The notes under the pieces are model-generated. The model saw only the letters and a list, made by a program, of their open reading frames with translations, had not been told where the DNA came from and did not search any database. A program made the position numbers and the translations under genes. Positions 1 to 6,839 of a stretch of DNA of 8,623 nucleotides are shown one piece after another (the stretch's first letter is position 1; every line of letters starts with the position of its first letter). Origin of the DNA: Clostridia bacterium (GTDB lineage: Bacteria; Bacillota; Sulfobacillia; SLMV01); assembly GCA_007133365.1 (NCBI GenBank), contig SLMV01000014.1:1-8623 (forward strand), in the 5' to 3' direction.

Positions 1-316
1 CGGTGTTGATTTGACCCTGGTCGGTGTGATCGGGACGGCGATCGCCATCGGAGCCCTCGGAATGTTCATTTTGCGTCTTAGGGGTGGCAAAACCGCCGGT
101 GCCCAATCGATCACGGTCAAGCGTAAGGATCTAAAGCGCTGGAGCCTGGTGGGTGCCCTCCTCTTTGGGCTGGGCTGGGGTTTGGCTGGCGCTTGTCCGG
201 GAACCGTGCTGGCCCAACTTGGTGAGGGGAAGTGGTTGGGGGGCTTGACCGTCTTGGGCATGATTGCGGGAACCTACCTTTATGGCCATTTAAAATCCGC
301 TAACCCCGAGATCTAG
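1..316 (+). CDS. YeeE/YedE-family membrane protein, 3' end (5' end outside window)
   Basis: This is the C-terminal part of a polytopic membrane protein; the frame (codons from base 2) is open to the left edge, so the true start lies outside. About 104 residues are visible. They form three hydrophobic segments: roughly 5-24, 48-66 and 77-95 of the visible part. A basic loop (KRKDLKRW) leads into the motif FGLGWGLAGACPGT, which is the hallmark of the YeeE/YedE (DUF6691-like) family. The family includes thiosulfate importers of the inner membrane, and the cysteine of GACPG belongs to a conserved set thought to handle the sulfur substrate. Many members are half-size proteins encoded in pairs, so the partner half may lie just upstream. 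The substrate here is not shown by the sequence. Stop codon TAG at 314-316 lies inside the loop of a hairpin. Family assignment is firm, function is inferred. Confidence 0.85.
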   Translation, partial: GVDLTLVGVIGTAIAIGALGMFILRLRGGKTAGAQSITVKRKDLKRWSLVGALLFGLGWGLAGACPGTVLAQLGEGKWLGGLTVLGMIAGTYLYGHLKSANPEI

Positions 317-337
317 ATCGATCGCGCCCGGGGTTTT
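302..337. terminator. Possible bidirectional terminator between converging genes
   Basis: AACCCCG (302-308) pairs perfectly with CGGGGTT (329-335), and TTTT (334-337) ends the plus-strand version. The 20-base loop contains two overlapping palindromes, GATCTAGATC (310-319) and GATCGATC (316-323), and the stop codon of the YeeE-like gene. It lies between that gene and the minus-strand operon ending at 504. The stem is short and the T-run is only four bases, so termination is plausible but not assured. On the minus strand the hairpin is followed by AGCGGATTTTA, a weaker tail. Confidence 0.4.
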
Positions 338-503
338 GGCCTCGTCTTGGGCCATTCGTGGGGGAAGCGGGATGAGCCGGACCGATGGGGGATCCGACAT
401 CCTGGTTGTTTTCATGCCGATACGTCGTCGATGACATGTGAACGTCCGCCGGCCGAAGCCCCGCGATCCTAAGGGGCAGCACGATGGGAAATGTTGATTG
501 CCC
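338..503. other. Non-coding gap between converging genes
   Basis: This is 166 bases without a convincing gene. Open frames here on the minus strand have no ribosome site or recognisable product. The only structure I see is a small hairpin, GCCCC (458-462) with GGGGC (473-477), downstream of the tetR-type gene on the minus strand. It has no T-run on either strand, so I do not call it a terminator. Confidence 0.5.
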
Positions 504-1115
504 TCACGTTTTGGGTCCCCTGAGACCGTGTAATAGCACCGGGAGCGTCGCTGTCGCCACATGGTCAATGGGGGCCAGTTGGTCGCCTTGTTCCTCCAAC
601 AGCCGGGTGAGGGTCAGATGGGTTAGGGTCCCCAGGATGACATTGATGGCCGCTTCTTGATCCCAATCGGCCGTTTCCTCTTGATGCCGCGCCAGGGTGG
701 TTTTGAGGCAATGGGTTAACGCCCGCCGCAGTTTCAAACTGGGTTTTTGAAACGATTCCATGGGTTGGCCTCCCGGATTATTCAACAGGATCTGGGCCGC
801 CGGTCGATAGCGATCGGCGAATTGCATCGCAGCCCGCATGGCCTGGCAAAGCGAGTCGGACAGATCCGCCCCTTCGCCTAAGGCATCGATGATGGTCTGC
901 CCGTAGATCCCGGTGGCGTACTCCACAGCCGCTTCGAACAGGGCCTTTTTGCTATCGAAGTATTGATAGACGGTGCCTTTTCCCACTCCGGCCCGGCGGG
1001 CCACCTCTTCAATCTTCGTTCCTTCCATCCCCTTGTCGGCGAGAACCCGAACGGACGATCGGAGAATACGGATGCCTTTGTTGGTGTGTTTTGACGCATC
1101 ACAGGGGTTCGTCAT
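504..1115 (-). CDS. TetR/AcrR-family transcriptional repressor, last gene of efflux operon
   Basis: A 203-residue DNA-binding regulator, the usual TetR-family length. The N-terminal helix-turn-helix spans about residues 14-60: helix 2 TKIEEVARRAG, then recognition region VGKGTVYQYFDSKKALF, which is near-consensus for the family. The remainder (65-203) is the variable all-helical ligand-binding and dimerisation domain, with no close match I can name. The ATG at 1115 is supported by a very strong Shine-Dalgarno sequence, AAAAGGAGGT, eight bases upstream and inside the end of the pump gene; the two genes overlap by 17 bases. It is probably expressed only with the pump, so it should act as a feedback repressor of the operon, released when a pump substrate binds. 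The dyad at 6667-6682 is the likely operator. Fold assignment is firm; target and ligand are inferred. Confidence 0.92.
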   Translation of the reverse strand: MTNPCDASKHTNKGIRILRSSVRVLADKGMEGTKIEEVARRAGVGKGTVYQYFDSKKALFEAAVEYATGIYGQTIIDALGEGADLSDSLCQAMRAAMQFADRYRPAAQILLNNPGGQPMESFQKPSLKLRRALTHCLKTTLARHQEETADWDQEAAINVILGTLTHLTLTRLLEEQGDQLAPIDHVATATLPVLLHGLRGPKT

Positions 1116-4100
1116 TTGGGGTTACCTCCTTTTGATCTTTTGGGGCTTGGCGGCGGCCGCCGAATAGGTCGTCGATCAGACTGTACAGGACGGGCAGGAC
1201 CACCAGGGTCAAAAGGGTGCCGGTGATCAAGCCGCCCATGACGGTGGTCGCCAAGGGTACCTGGATCTCGGCGCCTTGGCCGATGCCGAGGGCAAGCGGC
1301 ACCATGGCCAAAATGGTGGTGAGCGCCGTCATCAGCACCGGACGAAGTCGGATGCCTGCGGCTTCGCGGATGGCGTCATGACGTGGGCGTCCTTGGCGTC
1401 GAATTTGGTTGATGTAATCGACCATGACGATGGCGTTGTTGACGATGATTCCCATGACCATGATCAAGCCGACAAAGGCGCCGACGTCAAACGGGCGGCC
1501 CGTGGCGGCCAAAATGACGGCCACGCCGACCAGTGACATGGGGACCGTCAGAATGACGCTCAAGGGGAAGACGAACGATTCGAACTGGGCGGCCATGATG
1601 AGATACATAAGGGCAAAGCCCATCAAGGCTACCCAGAAGAGATCGCCGAAGGTTTCATCGATGAGTGCCTGCTCGCCTTCAAAACTGTAGGAATAGCCCG
1701 GTGGTAGGTCCAAGGCTTCGATGCCTTTTCCGATTTCTTGCGTGGCTTCGGCCGGGCTTTCTCCGGTCATTTGGGCGGAAACGCTGGCGGAGCGTGATTG
1801 ATCCGTGCGTTCGACGGTGACCGGCCCCACCGCCTCTTTGAGCTCGGCGATTTCCATCAGGGGAACATGGGCGTCTCCGTCGGGCGTGTGAATAGGGATG
1901 CGAAGCAGCCGGTCGCGGTCGGCTAAGGCCTCGTCGGTGAATTGAACGATGACCTCTAGGTCCTGTTCATCGGCCCGGTACCGGGTAACCACCTGACCGG
2001 CGGAGGCGGCGCGAACGGTTTGGCCGATCTGGGCCGAACTAAGGCCGAAGTTGGCGGCCCGTTGTCGATCAACCTGAAGGCGAAGCTCGGGTGCGCCTTC
2101 ATCAAAACTGGTCTGAATATCATAAACACCCGGCATATCGCCCATCTGGTCACTCAAGGCCTCGGTAATATCTTGCAGGCGGTCGAGATCATCGCCGCGA
2201 AATTCCACTTCGATGTCAGGCCCTCCCAGGCCGGCTTCCCCTCCTTCGGCCATTTCCGTCATCATGCCCGCCGTGACGGAGATCTCAGGGCCGGGAATGT
2301 CCCGGGCGATGGCGCGGGTTGCCTCGGCCACGGCTTCGGCGGATCGTTCGCGTATGCGTCGGTCAACCAGGGTCAGCTGAATCTGCCCACTGGTACTGTC
2401 CGCGTCTTCTCCGGCAGCCAAGCCGGCGCTGGTCCCGGAAAAGGTTAAGATAGATGCCACTTCTGGCAATTCGCGTAGCGCGGTTTCGAGTTTCTCCATG
2501 ATGCGATCGGTTTCCTCTAAGGGGGTGCCCGGTGGCATGTCAACGTCGATCATAAGGGTGCCGTCGTCAATGCTGGGCAAAAATTGGGTGTCGATCCCCA
2601 TGGCGGAGAATCCTCCCACCATCAGGGCAAGCACCAAAATCCCCACCACCCACTTCCGATGGGTAAGCGACCAGGTCAGAAAATGCCGGTAGCGGGTGAT
2701 GAGCGGGGTCCTTTGGGTCGAGGTGGGGGAAGCATCATGCCGTCGGAGCAGGCGCGACGCCAAAAGCGGGATGCCGGTGAGGGCCACTAATAGTGAGGCC
2801 ACCAGTGCGAACGAAACGGTCAGCGACAGATCCCGGAAGATCTCCGCCGCCAATCCTTCCGTGAAGATGATCGGCAAAAAGACCGAGAGGGTGGTTAGGG
2901 TGGAGGCGGTGATGGCACCGCCCACTTCCCGCGTTCCGGTGATGGCGGCGTCGTTGGCTGATGCGCCGTCGGTCAGTTTACGAAAGATGTTTTCCAACAC
3001 GACGATGGCGTTGTCGACCATCATCCCGATGCCCAGGGCCAATCCTCCCATGCTCAAGAGATTCATGGTCAGGCCCGCAAAGTAGATAAAGGTAAACGCA
3101 ATGATGGCGGAAAAGGGAATGGCCACCGCCGTCACCACTGTGCTACGCCAGTCCCGGAGGAAGAAAAGCAGCACGAGGATGGCGAGAAGTCCGCCCGCTA
3201 ACCCGTTGTACAGGACGTTACGAATGGATACCACGATGAAGTCGCCTTGATCCATGATGGTGGCGACGTCCAAGCCGGCCGGGAGCTCATCGGCCAGTTC
3301 ATTCATGGTCTGCTGGACCGATTCGGATACCCGAACGGTATTGGCGCCCGATTCCCGGTTGATGGACAGGGCCAGACTGGGTTCATCATCGAGTCGGGTC
3401 AAACTCTGGGTCGGTTCCGGCGCCTTTTCGATGTGGCCGAGGTCACGAAGTTGGAGGGTGTCGCCGTCGGCGGTGGGAACGGTGACGTTCTTCACATCGT
3501 CAATGGATTCAAACTCTCCGAGGGTCCGCACCGTAAGATCGGTGGCGCCCTCGGCAAAGGTGCCGCCGGGCACGTTGAGGTTGGCGGCCATGATTAACTC
3601 GCCCAACTGATCGAGCGCGATACCATATTGTTCCAATTTCACCGGATCGAGCCGGACTTGGACCTGCTGGTCGCGAGTGCCGTCCACATCTACAGAGGCC
3701 ACCCCTTCAATGCGCTCGAGGCGGGGCGCGATGACATCTTCGGTCACCGCTTGCATTTCGCTTAGGTCCCCAAGGCCGGCGACGCTGAGGGTGAGGATGG
3801 GGAGCATGCCGGGATCAAACTGAAGCACCCGAGAATCATCGGCGTCATCGGGCAAAGCATCGGTGACGAGATCGAGGGCCTCTCGCATGTCGAAGGTCGC
3901 GGAATCGAGGTCCGTGCCCCAGTCGAATTCCACCATCACCATTGAACTTCCCTCCCGGCTGGTGGACCGAATGGTCTCGGCGCCCCCGACCGTCGCCATG
4001 GCTTCTTCGACCACCTCGGTGACGTGTTGCTCGACCTCTTGAGGGCCGGCGTCGTCATAGGGGGTGATGACCACGGCCACGGGCAGATTAATATCGGGAA

Positions 4101-4209
4101 GTAGGTCCAACTCCATCGAAAAGAGGGAAAAGGCGCCAAAAAGAAACAAGATGATGAGCACGACGCTGGTCAGAACGGGGCGACGAATGGCAATTCGGGG
4201 AATGTTCAC
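1099..4209 (-). CDS. RND-family efflux pump, inner-membrane subunit (AcrB/SwrC-like)
   Basis: A 1036-residue resistance-nodulation-division transporter of normal full length. It drives export of drugs, bile-salt-like or lipid compounds using an ion gradient. The layout is two halves: TM1 (11-31), a large extracytoplasmic domain (32-330), TM2-6 (335-485), TM7 (519-537), a second extracytoplasmic domain (538-850) and TM8-12 (855-1012). Family motifs are GIGMMVDNAIVVLENIFR in TM4 (394-411, with ion-relay Asp399) and GIIVNNAIVMVDYINQ in TM10 (920-935). TM11 opens with RLRPVLMT (954-961). The AcrB relay residues Asp408 and Lys940 appear as Asn400 and Asn924, so this is not the classic AcrB subtype. 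I see no cysteine anywhere. The start is GTG at 4209, overlapping the adaptor's TGA by four bases (GTGA), with GAGAGGA ten bases upstream. Substrate is unknown; a metal-type (CusA) pump is less likely because the motifs resemble the drug-type HAE groups. Confidence 0.95.
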   Translation of the reverse strand: MNIPRIAIRRPVLTSVVLIILFLFGAFSLFSMELDLLPDINLPVAVVITPYDDAGPQEVEQHVTEVVEEAMATVGGAETIRSTSREGSSMVMVEFDWGTDLDSATFDMREALDLVTDALPDDADDSRVLQFDPGMLPILTLSVAGLGDLSEMQAVTEDVIAPRLERIEGVASVDVDGTRDQQVQVRLDPVKLEQYGIALDQLGELIMAANLNVPGGTFAEGATDLTVRTLGEFESIDDVKNVTVPTADGDTLQLRDLGHIEKAPEPTQSLTRLDDEPSLALSINRESGANTVRVSESVQQTMNELADELPAGLDVATIMDQGDFIVVSIRNVLYNGLAGGLLAILVLLFFLRDWRSTVVTAVAIPFSAIIAFTFIYFAGLTMNLLSMGGLALGIGMMVDNAIVVLENIFRKLTDGASANDAAITGTREVGGAITASTLTTLSVFLPIIFTEGLAAEIFRDLSLTVSFALVASLLVALTGIPLLASRLLRRHDASPTSTQRTPLITRYRHFLTWSLTHRKWVVGILVLALMVGGFSAMGIDTQFLPSIDDGTLMIDVDMPPGTPLEETDRIMEKLETALRELPEVASILTFSGTSAGLAAGEDADSTSGQIQLTLVDRRIRERSAEAVAEATRAIARDIPGPEISVTAGMMTEMAEGGEAGLGGPDIEVEFRGDDLDRLQDITEALSDQMGDMPGVYDIQTSFDEGAPELRLQVDRQRAANFGLSSAQIGQTVRAASAGQVVTRYRADEQDLEVIVQFTDEALADRDRLLRIPIHTPDGDAHVPLMEIAELKEAVGPVTVERTDQSRSASVSAQMTGESPAEATQEIGKGIEALDLPPGYSYSFEGEQALIDETFGDLFWVALMGFALMYLIMAAQFESFVFPLSVILTVPMSLVGVAVILAATGRPFDVGAFVGLIMVMGIIVNNAIVMVDYINQIRRQGRPRHDAIREAAGIRLRPVLMTALTTILAMVPLALGIGQGAEIQVPLATTVMGGLITGTLLTLVVLPVLYSLIDDLFGGRRQAPKDQKEVTPNDEPL
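1124..1133 (-). promoter_or_regulatory. Strong ribosome binding site of tetR-type gene, inside the pump gene
   Basis: Read on the minus strand, AAAAGGAGGT is a near-perfect anti-16S match, eight bases before the ATG at 1115. It sits within the last codons of the RND pump, so the repressor has its own strong translation start rather than depending only on ribosomes finishing the pump. This supports the ATG at 1115 and suggests that substantial repressor is made per transcript. Confidence 0.85.
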
Positions 4210-5378
4210 GACGCGTCATTCCTCTCGATCACGTCCACCTCGGCACCGTCGGTCAGGTAGGTCTGACCGGTCGTCACCACGGCGTCCTCCGGCTTTACCC
4301 CGGCCTGGATCTCTGCCCAGGTGCCGTCGGTGAGGCCGACCTCGACCGCGCGCCGCTTCGCTTTTCCGTCTTCGACGACAAAGACGGCGGGATCGGTATC
4401 GGCATCGATCAAGGCCTCAGCGGGCACCCGGACGACCTTCTCGGCCCGTTCGATTTCGACCGTGACGTCCGCTGTCATGCCGGCACGTACTTGGTCGGGC
4501 CGATCATCAAAATGTAAGGTGATGGGATACCCGGATGCGGACGGGGCAGGAGTCGATGCGATATGGTGGATGCTGACGGGCACCGCGGCATCGGAATGAG
4601 CGTCAATGGTGACCCGGGCGGGCATCCCTTGGTCAACCCGTGCCCGTTGCCGTTCGCTCAAAAGTCCTTGGATTTTCATCGTATCGGTATCGACGATCGA
4701 GACCAGGTGCGTGCCGGTGCTGACCTGATCGCCGACCGAGACGTCGACCCACGCGACCTCGCCTTCGATCGGGGCGGTAAGGGTGGCGGCGTCGAGTTGT
4801 TCCTCGGCCGCATCCACGACCGCTTGTGCGGTTTGTACCGCCGCCGGGGCCGTCGATTTGGCGGCGCGTTCGGCGGCCGCGAGTTCGTCTTTGGCCTGGT
4901 CCCATTCCTGTTCGGAGATGGCACCGGCCTCGTAAAGGGGCCGGAGGCGCTCGGTTTCACGCCGAGCGCTCTCAAGGGCGGCTTCGGAATCCTCTAACTG
5001 GGCGCGGGCAGACTCTAGTCCGGATCTCGCCTCCCGGGCCTGTATCTGAAGCGCTTCCGAGTGGAGGGTGACGAGGGGGTCCCCTTTATCGACCGAATCG
5101 CCTTCGTCCACGGCAATGGTCTCCACTTCGCCGGTCGCTTCGGCGCCGAGATCCAAACGATCCTCCGCTTCGACACGGGCCGAGAAGGACAGCTCGCGGA
5201 CGATATCGTCCTTTTGCGCATCTTGGGTTTCCACCGAGACGGCTTCGGGTTCCGCTGCTGGCTCCGGTGTTTCATCGCCCGGGGCACAGCTTAGGATCCC
5301 GAACAGGACCAGGGGAATGAACAAGAGAAGAAGATTTCGTCGTTGACGCCGAATCAAAGGGGATACCGCCTTTCTCAT
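4206..5378 (-). CDS. RND efflux adaptor (membrane fusion) lipoprotein, HlyD/AcrA-type
   Basis: A 390-residue adaptor joining the pump to the TolC-like tunnel. The N-terminus has a basic start, a hydrophobic segment (15-29) and lipobox ILSC with Cys31, predicting cleavage by signal peptidase II and lipid anchoring. An acidic, proline-rich linker follows. The first lipoyl half-motif is at 76-105, a coiled-coil hairpin at 110-197, the second lipoyl half at 198-230 (LTAPIEGEVAWVDVSVGDQV), the beta-barrel at about 233-310 and the membrane-proximal domain at 313-385. Arg144, Leu148 and Ser155 at the hairpin tip have exactly the spacing of the RLS motif by which AcrA-type adaptors dock on TolC. The exported part is very acidic (75 Asp/Glu against 31 Lys/Arg by my count). 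The ATG at 5378 overlaps the previous gene by four bases (ATGA), with a modest TGAGGC site seven bases upstream. Assignment is firm. Confidence 0.94.
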   Translation of the reverse strand: MRKAVSPLIRRQRRNLLLLFIPLVLFGILSCAPGDETPEPAAEPEAVSVETQDAQKDDIVRELSFSARVEAEDRLDLGAEATGEVETIAVDEGDSVDKGDPLVTLHSEALQIQAREARSGLESARAQLEDSEAALESARRETERLRPLYEAGAISEQEWDQAKDELAAAERAAKSTAPAAVQTAQAVVDAAEEQLDAATLTAPIEGEVAWVDVSVGDQVSTGTHLVSIVDTDTMKIQGLLSERQRARVDQGMPARVTIDAHSDAAVPVSIHHIASTPAPSASGYPITLHFDDRPDQVRAGMTADVTVEIERAEKVVRVPAEALIDADTDPAVFVVEDGKAKRRAVEVGLTDGTWAEIQAGVKPEDAVVTTGQTYLTDGAEVDVIERNDAS

Positions 5379-6640
5379 CGTAGTGCCTCAATGTCATCGT
5401 GAACGGACTCAATGGTTTCGGGAACGATATCGTCAACGCCTCCCAGCAGCGCCTCACGTTCGGCTTGAGCGGTGGCCAAGCCGATGGCTGCGCCGAGTTC
5501 GGCCAATTCCGCGGCCAGAAGATCGGATTCGGCCGCGAGCACATCGATGAGGGTGTTACGTCCGGATTCGTATTTGAGTCGTGCCACTTCATATCCATCC
5601 CGGGCCGCCTTTAACTGCTGATCAATGGCCTGGTACTTATTTTCCGCTTGCCGGATATTTGAACGAAGCGAGTGGACGGCGAGCGTCAGCTCACGGCGTG
5701 CCTTTTCTAGTTGCAGCTCTTGCTGCTCCACTTCCAGTTCGCGTTCCCGATAGGCACGCCGTCCGGAAAAACCGCCTTTGGCATCATGGAAGATGGCAAG
5801 TTCTTTCTCTGCCACCTCCAGCTGCCCTTCGAGTGCCGTCAATTTTGCACTTTCGGCGCGGGCTTTTTCGATATCCGTCTCGGGATCGCCTTTGAGGGGT
5901 AAATCCGGGGAGACGTCCTCCGTGAGCAGGGTGAGAGGATCCTCCATCGGTCGGCCCAAAAAATGCAGGAGATTTTTCTTTGCAAGTTCGGCTTCTTCTT
6001 TGGCCTCAAAGGAATCGACTTCGGCCTGGGCGACTGCGGCATCAATTTGGGATTTTTCCAGCTCGGGCACCAGTCCTTGTTCCAGCATGAGGTCCACCTG
6101 TTGTTGTTGGGTTTCTAAGCGATCTAGGGTTTGCGCTTTTAGCGCCACTTGTTCCTGGGCCAAAAGGGCCCCGAAATAGTGCTCGATGGCGTTGGATCGA
6201 AGCCGTGCCATTCCCTGCCGAAATTGAGCGTCCGCCGTTCGGCGAAGGGCAGCGAATTGGACGGGAAGGAGTTCCTCGATTTTGGCTTTTTCCAAATCAG
6301 AGGGTTCCCCGACAGGAATGGAGATCCGGATCGGCTCGACGTCCTGACCGAGTTCTTCGAGGAAGTCTTTTACCGGCCCTAAATCCAATTCGAACGTGAT
6401 GGTTTGCCGCCCCGGGGGACCAAGTTCATGCTGATGTTCGAGGTTGGCGGCCTCGAGCCGCATATCTTCAAGCGCCAGTCGCGCTTCTTCGGCAGCGAGG
6501 GACTGGGTTTGGGCTTCATATTGGGCCATTTCCAAGGTCAATCCTCGCTCCTGGCGGGCGGTGGCCTGGGGCAGAAGGACAGCAGATAAAATGAGGCTGA
6601 CAAGCGCCAGTACGAGCCAGCGTCGTGTAGTTGTTACCAT
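5375..6640 (-). CDS. TolC-family efflux protein, apparently with a reduced beta-barrel
   Basis: A 421-residue exported protein, first gene of the operon. Residues 6-24 form a signal peptide ending ATA, with likely cleavage after Ala28 and no lipobox. The mature part shows the TolC internal duplication. Repeat 1 has a short helix (34-70), a segment with two short amphipathic strands (79-87, 103-110), a long helix (126-189), the turn EQGLVPELEKSQID (187-200) and a helix to 230. Repeat 2 has a short helix (256-286), a long helix (297-358), the turn YESGRNTLIDVLAAES (357-372) and a final helix to 398. The junction between helices in repeat 2 (287-296) has no room for a beta-hairpin, which ordinary TolC proteins have there. 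It should form a periplasmic or wall-spanning helical tunnel for the pump. The ATG at 6640 has GAAAGGAG seven bases upstream. Family is likely from operon context and repeat pattern; overall similarity looks remote. Confidence 0.85.
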   Translation of the reverse strand: MVTTTRRWLVLALVSLILSAVLLPQATARQERGLTLEMAQYEAQTQSLAAEEARLALEDMRLEAANLEHQHELGPPGRQTITFELDLGPVKDFLEELGQDVEPIRISIPVGEPSDLEKAKIEELLPVQFAALRRTADAQFRQGMARLRSNAIEHYFGALLAQEQVALKAQTLDRLETQQQQVDLMLEQGLVPELEKSQIDAAVAQAEVDSFEAKEEAELAKKNLLHFLGRPMEDPLTLLTEDVSPDLPLKGDPETDIEKARAESAKLTALEGQLEVAEKELAIFHDAKGGFSGRRAYRERELEVEQQELQLEKARRELTLAVHSLRSNIRQAENKYQAIDQQLKAARDGYEVARLKYESGRNTLIDVLAAESDLLAAELAELGAAIGLATAQAEREALLGGVDDIVPETIESVHDDIEALR

Positions 6641-6666
6641 TGGCGTGCTCCTTTCAAATGAAAAAG

Positions 6667-6682
6667 CTGACCGACCGGTCAG
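6667..6682. promoter_or_regulatory. Candidate TetR-family operator of the efflux operon
   Basis: CTGACCG-AC-CGGTCAG is a perfect inverted repeat with seven-base arms and a two-base centre. It lies in the leader of the efflux operon, 27 bases before the TolC-type start codon and just downstream of a possible -10 box. Size and placement suit a TetR-family repressor blocking initiation. The operon's own repressor (504-1115) is the natural candidate. Binding is inferred. Confidence 0.7.
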
Positions 6683-6687
6683 TTTCG

Positions 6688-6693
6688 ATTATC
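6688..6693 (-). promoter_or_regulatory. Possible -10 box of the efflux operon promoter
   Basis: On the minus strand GATAAT matches the -10 consensus at five of six positions and sits six bases upstream of the dyad at 6667-6682, so the transcription start would fall at or inside the operator. I see no good -35 hexamer at the usual distance, where the sequence is a C-run. A weak or activator-dependent promoter, or another position, is possible. Confidence 0.4.
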
Positions 6694-6775
6694 AGCTTAG
6701 CAAAGCCCCGGGGGGGCGTGTCAAACCGGGTCGGGCGCTCGGGTTCCCTCGCTCGAGTGACTCGGTGGTGGGGTG

Positions 6776-6804
6776 TTTCAGTAATGGTTGAGATATCATA
6801 AAAT
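6776..6804 (+). promoter_or_regulatory. Weak candidate promoter for the ferredoxin gene
   Basis: An A/T-rich stretch stands out from GC-rich surroundings upstream of the ferredoxin. TAAAAT at 6799-6804 fits the -10 consensus at five of six positions. The region 17-18 bases further upstream (around 6775-6781, GTTTCAG) is only a poor -35 match. It is the best site between the divergent genes, but low in certainty. Confidence 0.35.
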
Positions 6805-6839
6805 AAAAAGGAAGACTACTTAAGAGGAGGCGATTATTG

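Larger units (their letters stand above)
6664..6698. repeat. Larger inverted repeat around the operator
   Basis: AAGCTGA (6664-6670) and TCAGCTT (6692-6698) are perfect seven-base inverted copies, 21 bases apart. The left arm overlaps the first four bases of the operator dyad. The right arm overlaps the end of the proposed -10 box. It could be a second half-site for a cooperative repressor or chance similarity built on the shared CTGA core. Confidence 0.4.

Noticed and set aside
290..568. Minus-strand open frames of 92 and 60 residues across the converging gap
   Set aside because: They overlap both neighbours' ends, have basic, low-complexity products, and no ribosome site or known motif.
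2020..2448. Plus-strand 142-residue open frame and similar long frames inside the pump, adaptor and TolC genes
   Set aside because: These are antisense shadows of well-supported coding sequences in GC-rich DNA, without motifs of their own.
1426..3014. A 14-base direct repeat, GACGATGGCGTTGT, at 1426-1439 and 3001-3014
   Set aside because: Both copies encode the (D/N)NAIV motif in TM10 and TM4 of the RND pump. It reflects the ancient internal duplication of the protein and a conserved motif, not a mobile or regulatory repeat.
6705..6717. GCCCC-GGG-GGGGC hairpin and seven-base G-run upstream of the efflux promoter
   Set aside because: Loop of three and a homopolymer make it likely chance in GC-rich DNA; no position relative to a gene end suggests termination.
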